A stretch of 64,000 nucleotides of DNA from Myxococcus eversor (lineage in GTDB: Bacteria > Myxococcota > Myxococcia > Myxococcales > Myxococcaceae): contig NZ_JAAIXY010000008.1 in the NCBI RefSeq assembly GCF_010894455.1, forward strand, positions 62,001 to 126,000, given 5' to 3'. The notes below the pieces were generated by a model. It searched no databases. It saw only the letters and a list, made by a program, of their open reading frames with translations, and had not been told where the DNA came from. A program made the translations under genes and the position numbers. Shown one piece after another: positions 11,759 through 20,816 of this stretch; within the stretch, counting starts at the first letter, position 1, and each line of letters opens with the position of its first letter.

Positions 11759-12723
11759 CTTCCCACCTGGTACAGCACCGCGCCGTGCGCCACGCCCGCG
11801 CCCACGCCCACCATGAGGATGCGGTCCCCGGCCTTCACCGGACGGGTGCGCAACAGCCGGTCCAGGCTCGTGGGCAGCGACGCGGAGCCCACGCTCCCCA
11901 CCGTGTCCACCACGCGCACCCCGCGCTCCTGCTCCACGCCCATCGCATCCAGGACCGCTTCCAACATCCTCCCGTTGGGCTGATGCGTCAGCACCCACTC
12001 CACGTCGCGCAGCTCCACCCGGGCCTCCTCCAGCACCGTGCGAGCGGCGCGCAAGAGCGCGTCCAACGCCACGCGCGTCATCGCCTTGTTGGGCGTCAGG
12101 AAGCGCATCCGCTCCGGCCTGCCCGTCACGTGAGGGTTCTCCAGCACCACGTCCGCGGGCAGCGTGCCGTCGTTGCCCAGCGCCACGCCCAGCACGCCTT
12201 CGCCCGGACGTCCGGCCCCGAGCACCGCGGCGGCGGCGGCGTCTCCCAGCACCAGGTAGGGCCTGGGGTCTTCCGGCGTCGTCGTGCGCGACAACAGCTC
12301 CACGGAGACGATGCCCACCGGCCCCAGCCCCGTCGCCACCGAGCGCGCCGCGAGGTCGAACGCGCTCAAGAAGCCCATGCACGCGTTGCTCAGGTCCATC
12401 GCGTCGCAGCTGCCCGACAGGCCCAGCGCCGCCGCCACCCGGTTCGCCGTGGCGGGCGTGGTGAGGTCGCCCCCCATGGACGAGACGCAGAAGATGCGCC
12501 GCAGCGCCTTCGCCTCCAGCCCCGCCGCCTCCAGCGCGCCGCGCAGCACCTGCGCCGCCACGTCCGCTGAAGTCGTCCCCGGCGGCGCGAAGTGCCGCGT
12601 GCGGATGCCCGTCTTGAGCAGCACCTCCGTGGCGTCGCGGCCCACGCGCGCGCACAGCGCTTCCGTCGTCACCGCCGGGCCCGGCTGCAGGCTCGCGGTC
12701 CCCAGGATTCGCACGGGAATCAT
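11755..12723 (-). CDS. 3-oxoacyl-ACP synthase III-like (FabH/KAS III family)
   Basis: 322 residues with thiolase fold. MDLSNACMGFLSAFDLA holds the nucleophilic Cys and WVLTHQPNGRML the active His. The third catalytic position (Asn in FabH GNTSAAS) reads GSVGSAS here, so Ser replaces Asn. YLVLGDAAAAAVLG and the final GVGAGVAHGAVLYQVGR are standard for the family. It likely condenses an acyl starter with an extender or transfers acyl groups in a specialised pathway. The gene overlaps by 4 bases both the patatin gene before it and the acyltransferase after it, so all are translated together. Confidence 0.9.
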   Translation of the reverse strand: MIPVRILGTASLQPGPAVTTEALCARVGRDATEVLLKTGIRTRHFAPPGTTSADVAAQVLRGALEAAGLEAKALRRIFCVSSMGGDLTTPATANRVAAALGLSGSCDAMDLSNACMGFLSAFDLAARSVATGLGPVGIVSVELLSRTTTPEDPRPYLVLGDAAAAAVLGAGRPGEGVLGVALGNDGTLPADVVLENPHVTGRPERMRFLTPNKAMTRVALDALLRAARTVLEEARVELRDVEWVLTHQPNGRMLEAVLDAMGVEQERGVRVVDTVGSVGSASLPTSLDRLLRTRPVKAGDRILMVGVGAGVAHGAVLYQVGR

Positions 12724-14651
12724 GCCGCCTGCTGTCCCCCACAGCGCCGCCCATGGGGACCGCAGTGCAGGCGCATCTGCTGCCAGTGGGCCTGCAGCTC
12801 CGTGAGCTTCGAGGCCAGCGCTTCATCCGACGCGGCGCGCTTCAGGATGTCTCGCGCCTTGCTGAACTCCATCGCCGTCCGCAGCGGTGTGTCCGCTGAC
12901 CGGATGTCGTAACTCACGTCCGCCATCGAGCTCTCCGCATCACCGCTGTGATGCAACAGCAACACACCGCTGGCAATCAGGTCCAGCGCCCTGGACACGG
13001 GATTGAGACCCGCGAGGAAGCGGCCCACGCGTGACTCCGGCATCCAGGCGGTTTCACGCATGCCGAAGGGGAAGATGTTGCTGGAGAACACGAGGTCCGC
13101 GCCCGCGCTCACCAGCACGCTCGCGGGCACCATGCTGGTGAAGGCGCCGTCCACGTAGCGTGCGGGAGGCACCAGCGTGGGGGCCCAGAGTCCAGGCGCG
13201 GAGCCACTCGCACGCACTCCGCGTGCCACGGGGCCCCGCTCCAGCGCCACGCACTCGCCGCTCGTCAGGTCCGTCGCGACCGGCAGGAAGCGGATGGGCA
13301 GCTCCTCCAGCCCCACGTCGCCCAAATCCTGAGTCACCAGATGCTCCAGCGAGTACGTGGAGACGACCGCCGCCATCGCCGCCAGCGACAGCCGGTGGCT
13401 CATGGCCCGCTCCTCCAGCCGGTGCAGCCCCTCGAGGCCGCTGTGTCCATCCAGCGCGGTGCCGCAGAAGTACGCCCCCACGAGCGAACCCATGCTGGAG
13501 CCGCTGATGAAGTCCACCGGCACGCGGTGCTCCACCAGCCAGCGCAAGATGTGCACGTGGTAGAAGCCCCACACGCCGCCGCCGCTGAGCGCCAGCCCCA
13601 CGCGACGGTGGGTGATGGCCCGGGCCCAGCGTGACAGCGCGTCCCGCTCGGCGGGGCTCAGGCCCACCTCCTTCAGCGGCCTCGCATCCACCACCAGCGA
13701 AGCCAGCCGTCGCAGGTCCACCCGCAGGCGACAAGGTGGCAGGACGTGGGCATCCTCGCGCGGGCCCGTGTACGCCCGGCCTCGCAGCTCCGGTTCCCGC
13801 GTCGGATTCCTCGGGTCGATGACCACCGTGGGCAGCACGCGGTGCTTGCCGGAGCGCGAGACGCGGGTGTCCTCGTGGCGTGTCACCAGCCGCACGTGCT
13901 TGTCCACCAGCGGCGCGTCGCCCTCCACCCGGCAGCCGTCGAGGAAGACGTAGTGGGGGTCGTGCTCCCGGGCCAGCTCGCGCAGCCGCTCCACGCTCAG
14001 GCGTCCCGGCGCGCCCGGCTCGGGCGCTGGCACCGTGGCGCGCAGCACGCCGTCCGCGCCCTTCACCGGCAGCTCGTCCGAGCCCGGCTCCGCGGTGCGC
14101 ACCAGCAACACCCTGTCCTTGAAGTCGTGGGTGATGACCTTGGCCACCAGCTCGATGAGCCGCGACAGGGGCGTGTCTCGCACCTCGCTCGCGAACGTCA
14201 CCACCTCCACGTTCGGCAGCGGGTCCTCTTGTTTCGGTGGCTCGGCGTGAGCCAGCAGCCGCTTCAGGTCCTGTCTCAGCCCCGCGCGCGCCTGGACGAG
14301 CGTCCACACGCCGTCGCGTGGAAAGAAGAGGCCCTTGCAGGACGTCGCCGCGCGCGCCGTGACGGAGTAGTGGCCGCCCATCAGCGCCTCGAATCCCAGC
14401 GGTGTTCCAGGGCGCAGTGTCAGCAGCAATTCGCCGTCACGGTGTGCCTCCAGCTCTCCTTCCAGCAGCAGGAAGAAGCCGTGGGCCTCCTGGCCTTCCT
14501 CGCACAGCACCGTGTCCTTGGCCCATGTGACATCCCAGGCCACATCCAACATCTGGAGCAGGACGGTGTTGCTGGTGTGCCGCAGGGCGGGAGCGCGCTT
14601 GAGTGCGTACAGCCGACGACGCTGGACGTCGAGGGGCATGGAGCGGGCCAT
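12720..14651 (-). CDS. Cyclic-nucleotide-binding patatin-like phospholipase (NTE type)
   Basis: About 643 residues from the ATG at 14651 (a TTG immediately before it is also possible). The first 125 residues form a cNMP-binding/Crp-like domain (DTVLCEEGQEAHGFFLLLEG, TPLGFEALMGGHYSVTARA). A central region of about 200 residues is less clear and resembles the NTE linker. The patatin domain has the oxyanion loop GLALSGGGVWGFYHV, nucleophile elbow SGSSMGSLVGAYF (GxSxG) and the catalytic Asp in ARYVDGAFTSMVP. This matches neuropathy-target-esterase-type lysophospholipases. It heads the lipid operon and may supply lysolipid or free acyl chains in response to a ligand. Confidence 0.9.
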   Translation of the reverse strand: MARSMPLDVQRRRLYALKRAPALRHTSNTVLLQMLDVAWDVTWAKDTVLCEEGQEAHGFFLLLEGELEAHRDGELLLTLRPGTPLGFEALMGGHYSVTARAATSCKGLFFPRDGVWTLVQARAGLRQDLKRLLAHAEPPKQEDPLPNVEVVTFASEVRDTPLSRLIELVAKVITHDFKDRVLLVRTAEPGSDELPVKGADGVLRATVPAPEPGAPGRLSVERLRELAREHDPHYVFLDGCRVEGDAPLVDKHVRLVTRHEDTRVSRSGKHRVLPTVVIDPRNPTREPELRGRAYTGPREDAHVLPPCRLRVDLRRLASLVVDARPLKEVGLSPAERDALSRWARAITHRRVGLALSGGGVWGFYHVHILRWLVEHRVPVDFISGSSMGSLVGAYFCGTALDGHSGLEGLHRLEERAMSHRLSLAAMAAVVSTYSLEHLVTQDLGDVGLEELPIRFLPVATDLTSGECVALERGPVARGVRASGSAPGLWAPTLVPPARYVDGAFTSMVPASVLVSAGADLVFSSNIFPFGMRETAWMPESRVGRFLAGLNPVSRALDLIASGVLLLHHSGDAESSMADVSYDIRSADTPLRTAMEFSKARDILKRAASDEALASKLTELQAHWQQMRLHCGPHGRRCGGQQAA

Positions 14652-14717
14652 CAATCACCGGAGGATAGCGAACCCTCCGGCTTGGGATATTGGGTCGTAT
14701 CGGCCCCGCCACGTGGC

Positions 14718-17700
14718 TCAGGCCGGCTGCGGACGCGGCGGCTCGTTGGGCGGTGGTGTCCCTCCGCCATCGGGCCGTGCGTGTTCGTGCCGCTTGAGAA
14801 GACGGGAGCGCGCGGACTCCACCACCGCGTACAGCACGGGGATGAAGATGAGGTTGACGAAGGTCGACAGCAACATGCCGCCGAAGACGGTGGTCCCCAG
14901 CGACTTGCGCGCCGCCGCGCCCGCGCCTGACGCGAGCACCAGCGGTATCACGCCCATGAGGAACGCGAAGGACGTCATCAGGATGGGACGCAGGCGCGTG
15001 CGCGCGGACTCAATCGCGGACTCCGTCACGCTCTTGCCCTGGTGACGCAGTTGCTCGGCGAACTCGACGATGAGGATGGCGTTCTTGCTGGACAGGCCCA
15101 CCAGCATCACCAGTCCCACCTGGCAGAAGACGTCGTTCTGCAGCCCGCGCAGGTTCTGGAACCCGAGCGCGCCCAGCATGGCCACCGGCACCCCGAGGAG
15201 GATGACGAAGGGCAAGGCGAAGCTCTCGTACTGCGCGGAGAGGACCAGGAACACGAAGATGATGCCGAGCGCGAAGATGATGAGCACGCGCCCGCCCGCC
15301 TCCTTCTGCTCCAGCGACAGGCCCGTCCACTCGAAGGTGTACCCCTCCGACAGCACCTCTCGCGCCGCGCTCTCCATGGCATCCAGGGACTGGCCGCTGC
15401 TGGAGCCGGGGGCCGCCTGGCCGTTCAATTCCGCGGAGCGATACAGGTTGTAGTGCTGGATGTTCTGCGCGCTGGTGATGGGTTTGATGCGCACCAGGGC
15501 CTCCAGCGGCACCATCTCCCCGCCCGCCGAGCGGACATACAGCGCGCCGATGTCGTTGGGCACGCTGCGGAAGGGCATCGCCGCCTGCACGTACACGCGA
15601 TACACGCGATTTGAGAAAGTGAAGTCGTTGACGTACTGGCTACCCAGGTACACCTGTAGCGTGGAGAAAAGTGCGTCCAGGGGCACACCCAGCGACAGCG
15701 CCTTCTCGCGGTCCACCTCGATGTCGAGCAGCGGCGTGTTCGCGGTGAAGGAGGAGAACACCCCGCGCAGCACCGGAGACTGGTTGGCCTTGCCCACCAG
15801 CGCCTCCGTCGTCTTCGCCAGGTCCGCCAGCGAGCGGCCTCCCTGCTGGTCCTCCAGGATGAACTCGAAGCCGCCCACGCTGCCCACGCCGCGGATGGCC
15901 GGCGGCTGGAAGGGCAGTACGCGCGCGCCGCCAATGGCCATGAGCGGACCGCGCAGCCGCTCAATCAGGCCCGCCACGCTCGACTCGCGCGTCTTGCGCT
16001 CGTCCCAGGGCTTCAGGTTGACGAAGAGGGTGCCGTAGTTGGCGCCGGTGCCCAGCAGCGAGAAGCCGCCCACGGTGAAGATGTCCACCGTTTCGGGCTG
16101 CTTCTTCAGCACGTCCTCCGTCTGGAGCAGCACCCGCCGCGTATAGTCGAGCGACGTGCCCTCCGGGCCCTGCACGGCGATGATGATGTAGCCCTGGTCC
16201 TCGTCCGGGATGAAGCCGGAGGGCGTGGACCGGTACACCAGCACCGTTCCGACGAGGCACAGGCCGAACACCGCGATGACCGGCCACTTCAAGGGACCGA
16301 TGAGCTTCTCCAGGAGCCGGCTGTAGCCGTCGCGGAAGCGGTCCAGGCCCTTGTCGAACTGGCGGAACACCTTCCACTTCTGGCCCTCCTGGGGCTTGAG
16401 CAGCCGGGCGCACAGGGCGGGGGAGAGCGTCAGCGCCACCAGCGCGGAGAGGCTGATGGAGAAGGCGAGGGTGAGCGCGAACTGGCGGTAGATGGAGCCG
16501 GTGGTGCCTGGGAAGAAGGATACCGGGACGAACACCGCGGAGAGCACCAGGGCGATGGCCACCACGGCGCCGGCCACCTGGCGCATGCCTCGCTGGGTGG
16601 CCTCGCGCGGCGAGAGGCCCTCCTCCATGGTGCGCTCCACGTTCTCGATGACGACGATGGCGTCGTCGACGACGAGGCCCGTGGCCAGCGTGAGGCCGAA
16701 GAGGGTGAGGGTGTTGAGCGAGAAGCCGAGCGCGTTGACGAAGAGGAAGGTGCCAATCAATGACACCGGCAGCGTGGTGGCGACCACCAGCACGCTGCGC
16801 CAGCCGTGCAGGAAGATGAAGATGACCAGCACGACGAGGAGCACGGCCTCGCCCAGCGTGATGAGCACCTCTTCAATCGACGCCTGCACCGCGACGGTGG
16901 TGTCGAAGGCGGCCTGGTAGTCCATGCCCGGAGGGAAGCTCGCCTTCAGGCGGTTGAGCTCCGTGACGACGCCGTCGCGCACCTGCAGCGCGTTGGAGCC
17001 CGGGAGCTGGAAGATGCCCAGACCCACGGCGTCCCGGCCGTTGAAGCGCAACAGCTGCGAGTAGTCCTCCGCGCCCAGCTCCGCCCGGCCCACGTCCCGC
17101 ACCCGCACCAGCGAGCCGTCCTGGCCCCGCTGCACCACGATGGCCCCGAACTGCTCCGGCGTGGCGAGCTGTCCCTGGACCTGCAGCGTGAACTGGTAGT
17201 TCTGCCCCGGAGGCGCCGGCGCCTGGCCCACCTTCCCCGCGCCCACCTGCACGTTCTGCGTGCTCAGCGCCGCGACGACGTCCGAGGCCTGCAGCCCGCG
17301 CCGCGCCAGCTCCGTCGGGTCCAGCCACAGCCGCATCGCGAAGCGCCGCTCGCCGAAGATGCGCACGTCGCCCACGCCCTTCACTCGCAGGAGCGCGTCG
17401 CGGATGTAGACGTCCGCGTAGTTGCTCAGGAAGCCCGTGTCGTAGCGGCCCTCCGCGTCGAACAGGCCAAAGGCCATGAGCAACTGCGTCTGCGCCTTGT
17501 TGACGGTGATGCCCAGCGCGTTGACGGCGGCGGGGAGCTGCGGCGCCGCGGTGGACACGCGGTTCTGCACGTCCACCGCCGCGATGTCCAAATCCCGGCC
17601 CTGGTCGAACGTCACGGTGATGGCGCTCGCCCCCGTGTTGCTGCTGGTGGAGGAGATGTAGCGCATCCCCTGGACGCCGTTGAGCTGGCGCTCCAGCACC

Positions 17701-17891
17701 GTCGTCACGGCGCTCTCCACCGTCTCCGCCGACGCGCCGATGTACGTCGACGTCACCTGCACTTCCGGCAGCGACAGGTCCGGATATTGCTCAATGGGCA
17801 GGGACGGGATGCTGATGGCCCCCGTCAGCGTGATGAGGATGGACAGCACGCTGGCGAAGATGGGCCTGCGGATGAAGAAGTCAGTGAACAT
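14718..17891 (-). CDS. RND multidrug efflux pump, inner-membrane subunit (HAE1 / AcrB-like)
   Basis: 1057 residues, usual length for AcrB/MexB. The start FFIRRPIFASVLSILITL, SSTSSNTGASAITVTFDQG, VGDVRIFGERRFAMRLWLD, the transmembrane core with LTLATGLVVDDAIVVIENV (proton-relay Asp pair DD) and the C-terminal MLVGLSSKNAILIVEFAEQ all match the HAE1 family. It exports hydrophobic compounds by proton antiport through a trimer. A gagagg ribosome site precedes the ATG. The adaptor and outer-membrane factor genes lie directly upstream, so the pump is complete. No local repressor gene is visible. Confidence 0.96.
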   Translation of the reverse strand: MFTDFFIRRPIFASVLSILITLTGAISIPSLPIEQYPDLSLPEVQVTSTYIGASAETVESAVTTVLERQLNGVQGMRYISSTSSNTGASAITVTFDQGRDLDIAAVDVQNRVSTAAPQLPAAVNALGITVNKAQTQLLMAFGLFDAEGRYDTGFLSNYADVYIRDALLRVKGVGDVRIFGERRFAMRLWLDPTELARRGLQASDVVAALSTQNVQVGAGKVGQAPAPPGQNYQFTLQVQGQLATPEQFGAIVVQRGQDGSLVRVRDVGRAELGAEDYSQLLRFNGRDAVGLGIFQLPGSNALQVRDGVVTELNRLKASFPPGMDYQAAFDTTVAVQASIEEVLITLGEAVLLVVLVIFIFLHGWRSVLVVATTLPVSLIGTFLFVNALGFSLNTLTLFGLTLATGLVVDDAIVVIENVERTMEEGLSPREATQRGMRQVAGAVVAIALVLSAVFVPVSFFPGTTGSIYRQFALTLAFSISLSALVALTLSPALCARLLKPQEGQKWKVFRQFDKGLDRFRDGYSRLLEKLIGPLKWPVIAVFGLCLVGTVLVYRSTPSGFIPDEDQGYIIIAVQGPEGTSLDYTRRVLLQTEDVLKKQPETVDIFTVGGFSLLGTGANYGTLFVNLKPWDERKTRESSVAGLIERLRGPLMAIGGARVLPFQPPAIRGVGSVGGFEFILEDQQGGRSLADLAKTTEALVGKANQSPVLRGVFSSFTANTPLLDIEVDREKALSLGVPLDALFSTLQVYLGSQYVNDFTFSNRVYRVYVQAAMPFRSVPNDIGALYVRSAGGEMVPLEALVRIKPITSAQNIQHYNLYRSAELNGQAAPGSSSGQSLDAMESAAREVLSEGYTFEWTGLSLEQKEAGGRVLIIFALGIIFVFLVLSAQYESFALPFVILLGVPVAMLGALGFQNLRGLQNDVFCQVGLVMLVGLSSKNAILIVEFAEQLRHQGKSVTESAIESARTRLRPILMTSFAFLMGVIPLVLASGAGAAARKSLGTTVFGGMLLSTFVNLIFIPVLYAVVESARSRLLKRHEHARPDGGGTPPPNEPPRPQPA

Positions 17892-17900
17892 GCCGTCCTC

Positions 17901-19046
17901 TCACTGGCCCGCGTCGGAGGCGCCGCCCACGCCCTGGCCCTCGGGCTTCGCGGGCGTGGGTTTGATGGGCTGGCCATCGCGCAGCAACTGCAATCCGGTC
18001 ACCACGACCTGCGCTCCCGCGTCCAGCCCTCCCGTCACCTCGTAGTCGTTGCCCGTGACGTCGCCCACCTCCAGCGGCGTGCGGCGGGCGACAGTGCCTC
18101 CGTCGGCGCTGCCCACCACGTACACGAAGGACTGGCTGCTGATTTGCGTCACCGCGACGATGGGCACGATGAGGGCCTCGCGCGCCGCGTACACCACGCG
18201 CACGCGCACCAACTGGCCGGCGCGCAGCTTCCCCGTGTTCTCGAAGGCGGCCTTCACCTCCACCAACTGCGTCGTCGAGGCGGGCGTCGGCGCCACGAAG
18301 AAGGCGGGCGCGGACACCACCACCTTGCCGTCCGCGTCCAGCACCTCCACCGGCGTCTTCCCCACCTGCACGCGCAGGGCGCGGTCCACCGGCACCTGCA
18401 CGGAGAGCTCCAATACCTTGCTCTGGTCCAGCGAGGTGAGCCGCGTCTGCGGCGTCACGTAGTCGCCCACCTTCACCGGGATGTCTCCCACCACGCCATC
18501 GAAGGGCGCGCTCACCTCGTAGAAGCCGAGCTGCACGCGCTGCGACTGGATTTGCGCTTCAATCGCCCGCGCGCTCGCCTCCGCCTGCTGCGCCTGCGCC
18601 ACCGCCTGGTCATAGTCCTGGCGGCTCTGGAGCCCCTCCTTGAGGAGCTGCGCGCTGCGCTTGCGGGTGCTCCGGGCGAACTCGCGCTGCGCCAGCGCCG
18701 ACGCACGCTGGGCCTGGGTGGCGCGCAGCCCCGCCGCCTCCCGACGCGGGTCCACCACCAGCAGCACCTCGTTACGCTGCGCTCGCGAGCCGGGCCGCAC
18801 CGGAATCGCCTGCACGTAGCCGGCGACCTGGGGATAGATGGAGATGCTGCTGCGGGAGATGAGCGTGCCCACGTACTCGCCCGCGTCCTGCACCTCGCCG
18901 GGTGCCAGCGCCAGCGTCTGCACGGGCAGGGCGGTGCCCGCGCCCGCCTGACCGCCCTGGGGACCGTCCGCGTCCTTCGAGCCCTTGCACCCCGCCAGCG
19001 CCAGGGCCACCGCCCACCCCGCGCCCCATGTCCTCACCAGTCGCAT
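17901..19046 (-). CDS. RND efflux periplasmic adaptor lipoprotein (AcrA/HlyD-like)
   Basis: 381 residues. The N-terminus ends in lipobox LAGC, so it is an inner-membrane lipoprotein. Membrane-fusion domains occur in order: a beta-barrel/lipoyl half (YVGTLISRSSISIYPQVAGY), a coiled-coil hairpin rich in Ala/Gln/Arg (about 95-165), the second lipoyl half (VSAPFDGVVGDIPVKVGDYV), and the beta-barrel and membrane-proximal domains. It links the pump encoded 9 bases downstream to the outer-membrane factor encoded upstream, which overlaps it by 13 bases. A strong ggagg precedes the ATG. Confidence 0.95.
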   Translation of the reverse strand: MRLVRTWGAGWAVALALAGCKGSKDADGPQGGQAGAGTALPVQTLALAPGEVQDAGEYVGTLISRSSISIYPQVAGYVQAIPVRPGSRAQRNEVLLVVDPRREAAGLRATQAQRASALAQREFARSTRKRSAQLLKEGLQSRQDYDQAVAQAQQAEASARAIEAQIQSQRVQLGFYEVSAPFDGVVGDIPVKVGDYVTPQTRLTSLDQSKVLELSVQVPVDRALRVQVGKTPVEVLDADGKVVVSAPAFFVAPTPASTTQLVEVKAAFENTGKLRAGQLVRVRVVYAAREALIVPIVAVTQISSQSFVYVVGSADGGTVARRTPLEVGDVTGNDYEVTGGLDAGAQVVVTGLQLLRDGQPIKPTPAKPEGQGVGGASDAGQ

Positions 19047-20674
19047 GCCGCCTCCGCAAGGAATGCCTCGACGCGCGCCTGCTCCAACTGGAACTCGCGC
19101 ACCACCAGCGCCAGCTCCGCTTGTCGCAACTGCGCCGCCGTCTGGATGAGCTCCAGGCTGGTGCCCGTGCCCACCTCGAAACTGCGTCGGGTGAGCCTGT
19201 CGTTCTCCTCGGCCAGCACCCGCTCGTGCGAGGAGATGTCCCGCGAGGCCTGGGAGACCTCCACCCCGCGTCGCGCCTGCGTGACTTCCACCGTGACGGA
19301 GCGCTCCAGTTCCACCACCTGCTGGCGCGCGATTTCCGCCTCCGCGCGGGCCTGTCGCAGCAACCCCTCGCGCGCCCCGCCGTCCCAGAAGGGCAGGAGC
19401 AGGTTGGCGCCGATGTTCCAGATGGGCACGTTCACGAAGTCGTCCGTCACCGTGAGGGCAATCGTCGTGCTCGTCAGGGATATCGAGGGCGCGTACTGCG
19501 CCTTCACCGAGCTGACCTGCCGCTGCGCCACCTTGAAGCGCGAGCGCGCCGCCGCCAGGTCCGAGCGCCCCTCCAGCTCCTGGAGCTGGCGACAGTCCTT
19601 CCTCGCGCTCTGGAGCAGTTCGTCCACGCGCACGCCCTTGGCCAGGCCCACCGCCTGCGGCAGGCCCAGGGCGAGCCCGAGCGCCTCGCGCGCCTGTCGC
19701 AAGTCCTCGTCACCCGTCACCACGAGCGCCCGCGCGGACTCGGTGTCCTGCTTCACGCGCACCACGTCCAGCTTGGTGCCCGCGCCCAAATCCAACCGGC
19801 GCTGCGCGAGCGCGAGCCGCTCCAGGGCGGTGCGCAGGTTGACGCGGTTGACCTCGGCCAGTCGCTCCTGCGCGGCCACCTGCACCAGCGCCCGCGCGAG
19901 CGAGGCACTGAGCTGACGCCGCGTCTCCGCGAGCGACCACCCCGCGGCGCGCTGGGCCTCGCGCGCCGTGCGCCGCTGGTCGATGGCCTGCAGGTCGAAC
20001 AGCGGCACGGACGCGGAGAGGATTCCGGCGAAGGGGGGCTGCGTGGGGGTCAGGGTGCTTCCCGTCCCCGACCCCGTGCCTCCGAGTCCGCCACTGATGC
20101 CGCCGCTGATGCTGTCGCCCGTTCCGCCGATGAAGGTCGTCGACTCGGGGTCCAGCACGTTGTACTGCACGCCCACCGTGCCGGTGATGACGGGCAGCAG
20201 GCCCGCCAGGGCGACTCGCGCCTGTCCCGCCGCGGACTCCACCTGGGCCAGCGCCGTCCTCAAATCGGTGGACCGCTGCCGCACCAGGTTCAGCGCCTCT
20301 TCCCAGGACTTCACCTGGATGGGCGCGGGCGGCATGGGTGTCAGGAGCGGGTCCGACACCTCGGGCTGTGGTGCCGCGGGTGGCTCTTCGCTCGTCTCCG
20401 TGGCTTCGTCGTCGGGCTCCTGGACGGGCGCATCCTGTCGCTGAGAGGAGGTGCTCGACGCCCGTGACGGCGCTCCAGGGGGCTTCGCGAGTGTGCCCTG
20501 TCCTGGGGTCGACGGTGGCCTGGGCGCGCCGGGATTCTGGATGGGCAGCACCTTGGGCGCGCCGTGTCCCTGGGTCCGCTGTCGCACGGCGGTCGGCGGT
20601 CTGGCCTGGGCGAGCGGCACCCCTGGCTCGGAGCCAGGGTGCGAGAGGAGGAGGGCGAGCAGCAGGGCGTTCAT
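19034..20674 (-). CDS. TolC family outer-membrane efflux protein with Pro-rich N-terminal extension
   Basis: 546 residues from the ATG at 20674, chosen because it begins the signal-like MNALLLALLLSHPG; the open frame upstream to 20932 looks non-coding. About 140 residues of Pro/Gln/Thr/Glu-rich low complexity follow the signal, then two OEP repeats: VKSWEEALNLVRQRSTDLRT with the first helical hairpin, and the second containing ARSRFKVAQRQVSSVKAQY through FEVGTGTSLELIQTAAQLRQAE. The Gly/Ser/Thr-rich insertion near GDSISGGISGGLGG is unusual. It forms the trimeric exit channel for the RND pump encoded downstream. Confidence 0.92.
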   Translation of the reverse strand: MNALLLALLLSHPGSEPGVPLAQARPPTAVRQRTQGHGAPKVLPIQNPGAPRPPSTPGQGTLAKPPGAPSRASSTSSQRQDAPVQEPDDEATETSEEPPAAPQPEVSDPLLTPMPPAPIQVKSWEEALNLVRQRSTDLRTALAQVESAAGQARVALAGLLPVITGTVGVQYNVLDPESTTFIGGTGDSISGGISGGLGGTGSGTGSTLTPTQPPFAGILSASVPLFDLQAIDQRRTAREAQRAAGWSLAETRRQLSASLARALVQVAAQERLAEVNRVNLRTALERLALAQRRLDLGAGTKLDVVRVKQDTESARALVVTGDEDLRQAREALGLALGLPQAVGLAKGVRVDELLQSARKDCRQLQELEGRSDLAAARSRFKVAQRQVSSVKAQYAPSISLTSTTIALTVTDDFVNVPIWNIGANLLLPFWDGGAREGLLRQARAEAEIARQQVVELERSVTVEVTQARRGVEVSQASRDISSHERVLAEENDRLTRRSFEVGTGTSLELIQTAAQLRQAELALVVREFQLEQARVEAFLAEAACDW

Positions 20675-20816
20675 ATCGGGTGCCCTGAGGTAGGGGAGGC
20701 ACCCGATACCGGCCACGTACCCCAGGGCCGGTCCACGCCTGTCGGACAGAAGGGACGAGAGGCTGCTCAGCAGTGGATGGAGCGTGCGGGGCTTGCGTTC
20801 GCCGCGTGGCTGCCGC

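Noticed and set aside
16806-19916. 1036-codon open frame opposite the RND pump and adaptor genes
   Set aside because: Crosses three real genes on the other strand and has the His/Arg/Leu-rich composition of GC-rich shadow frames.
20621-20644. Inverted repeat near the TolC-like start as a regulatory hairpin
   Set aside because: It lies within coding sequence with an imperfect stem and could be chance in GC-rich DNA.
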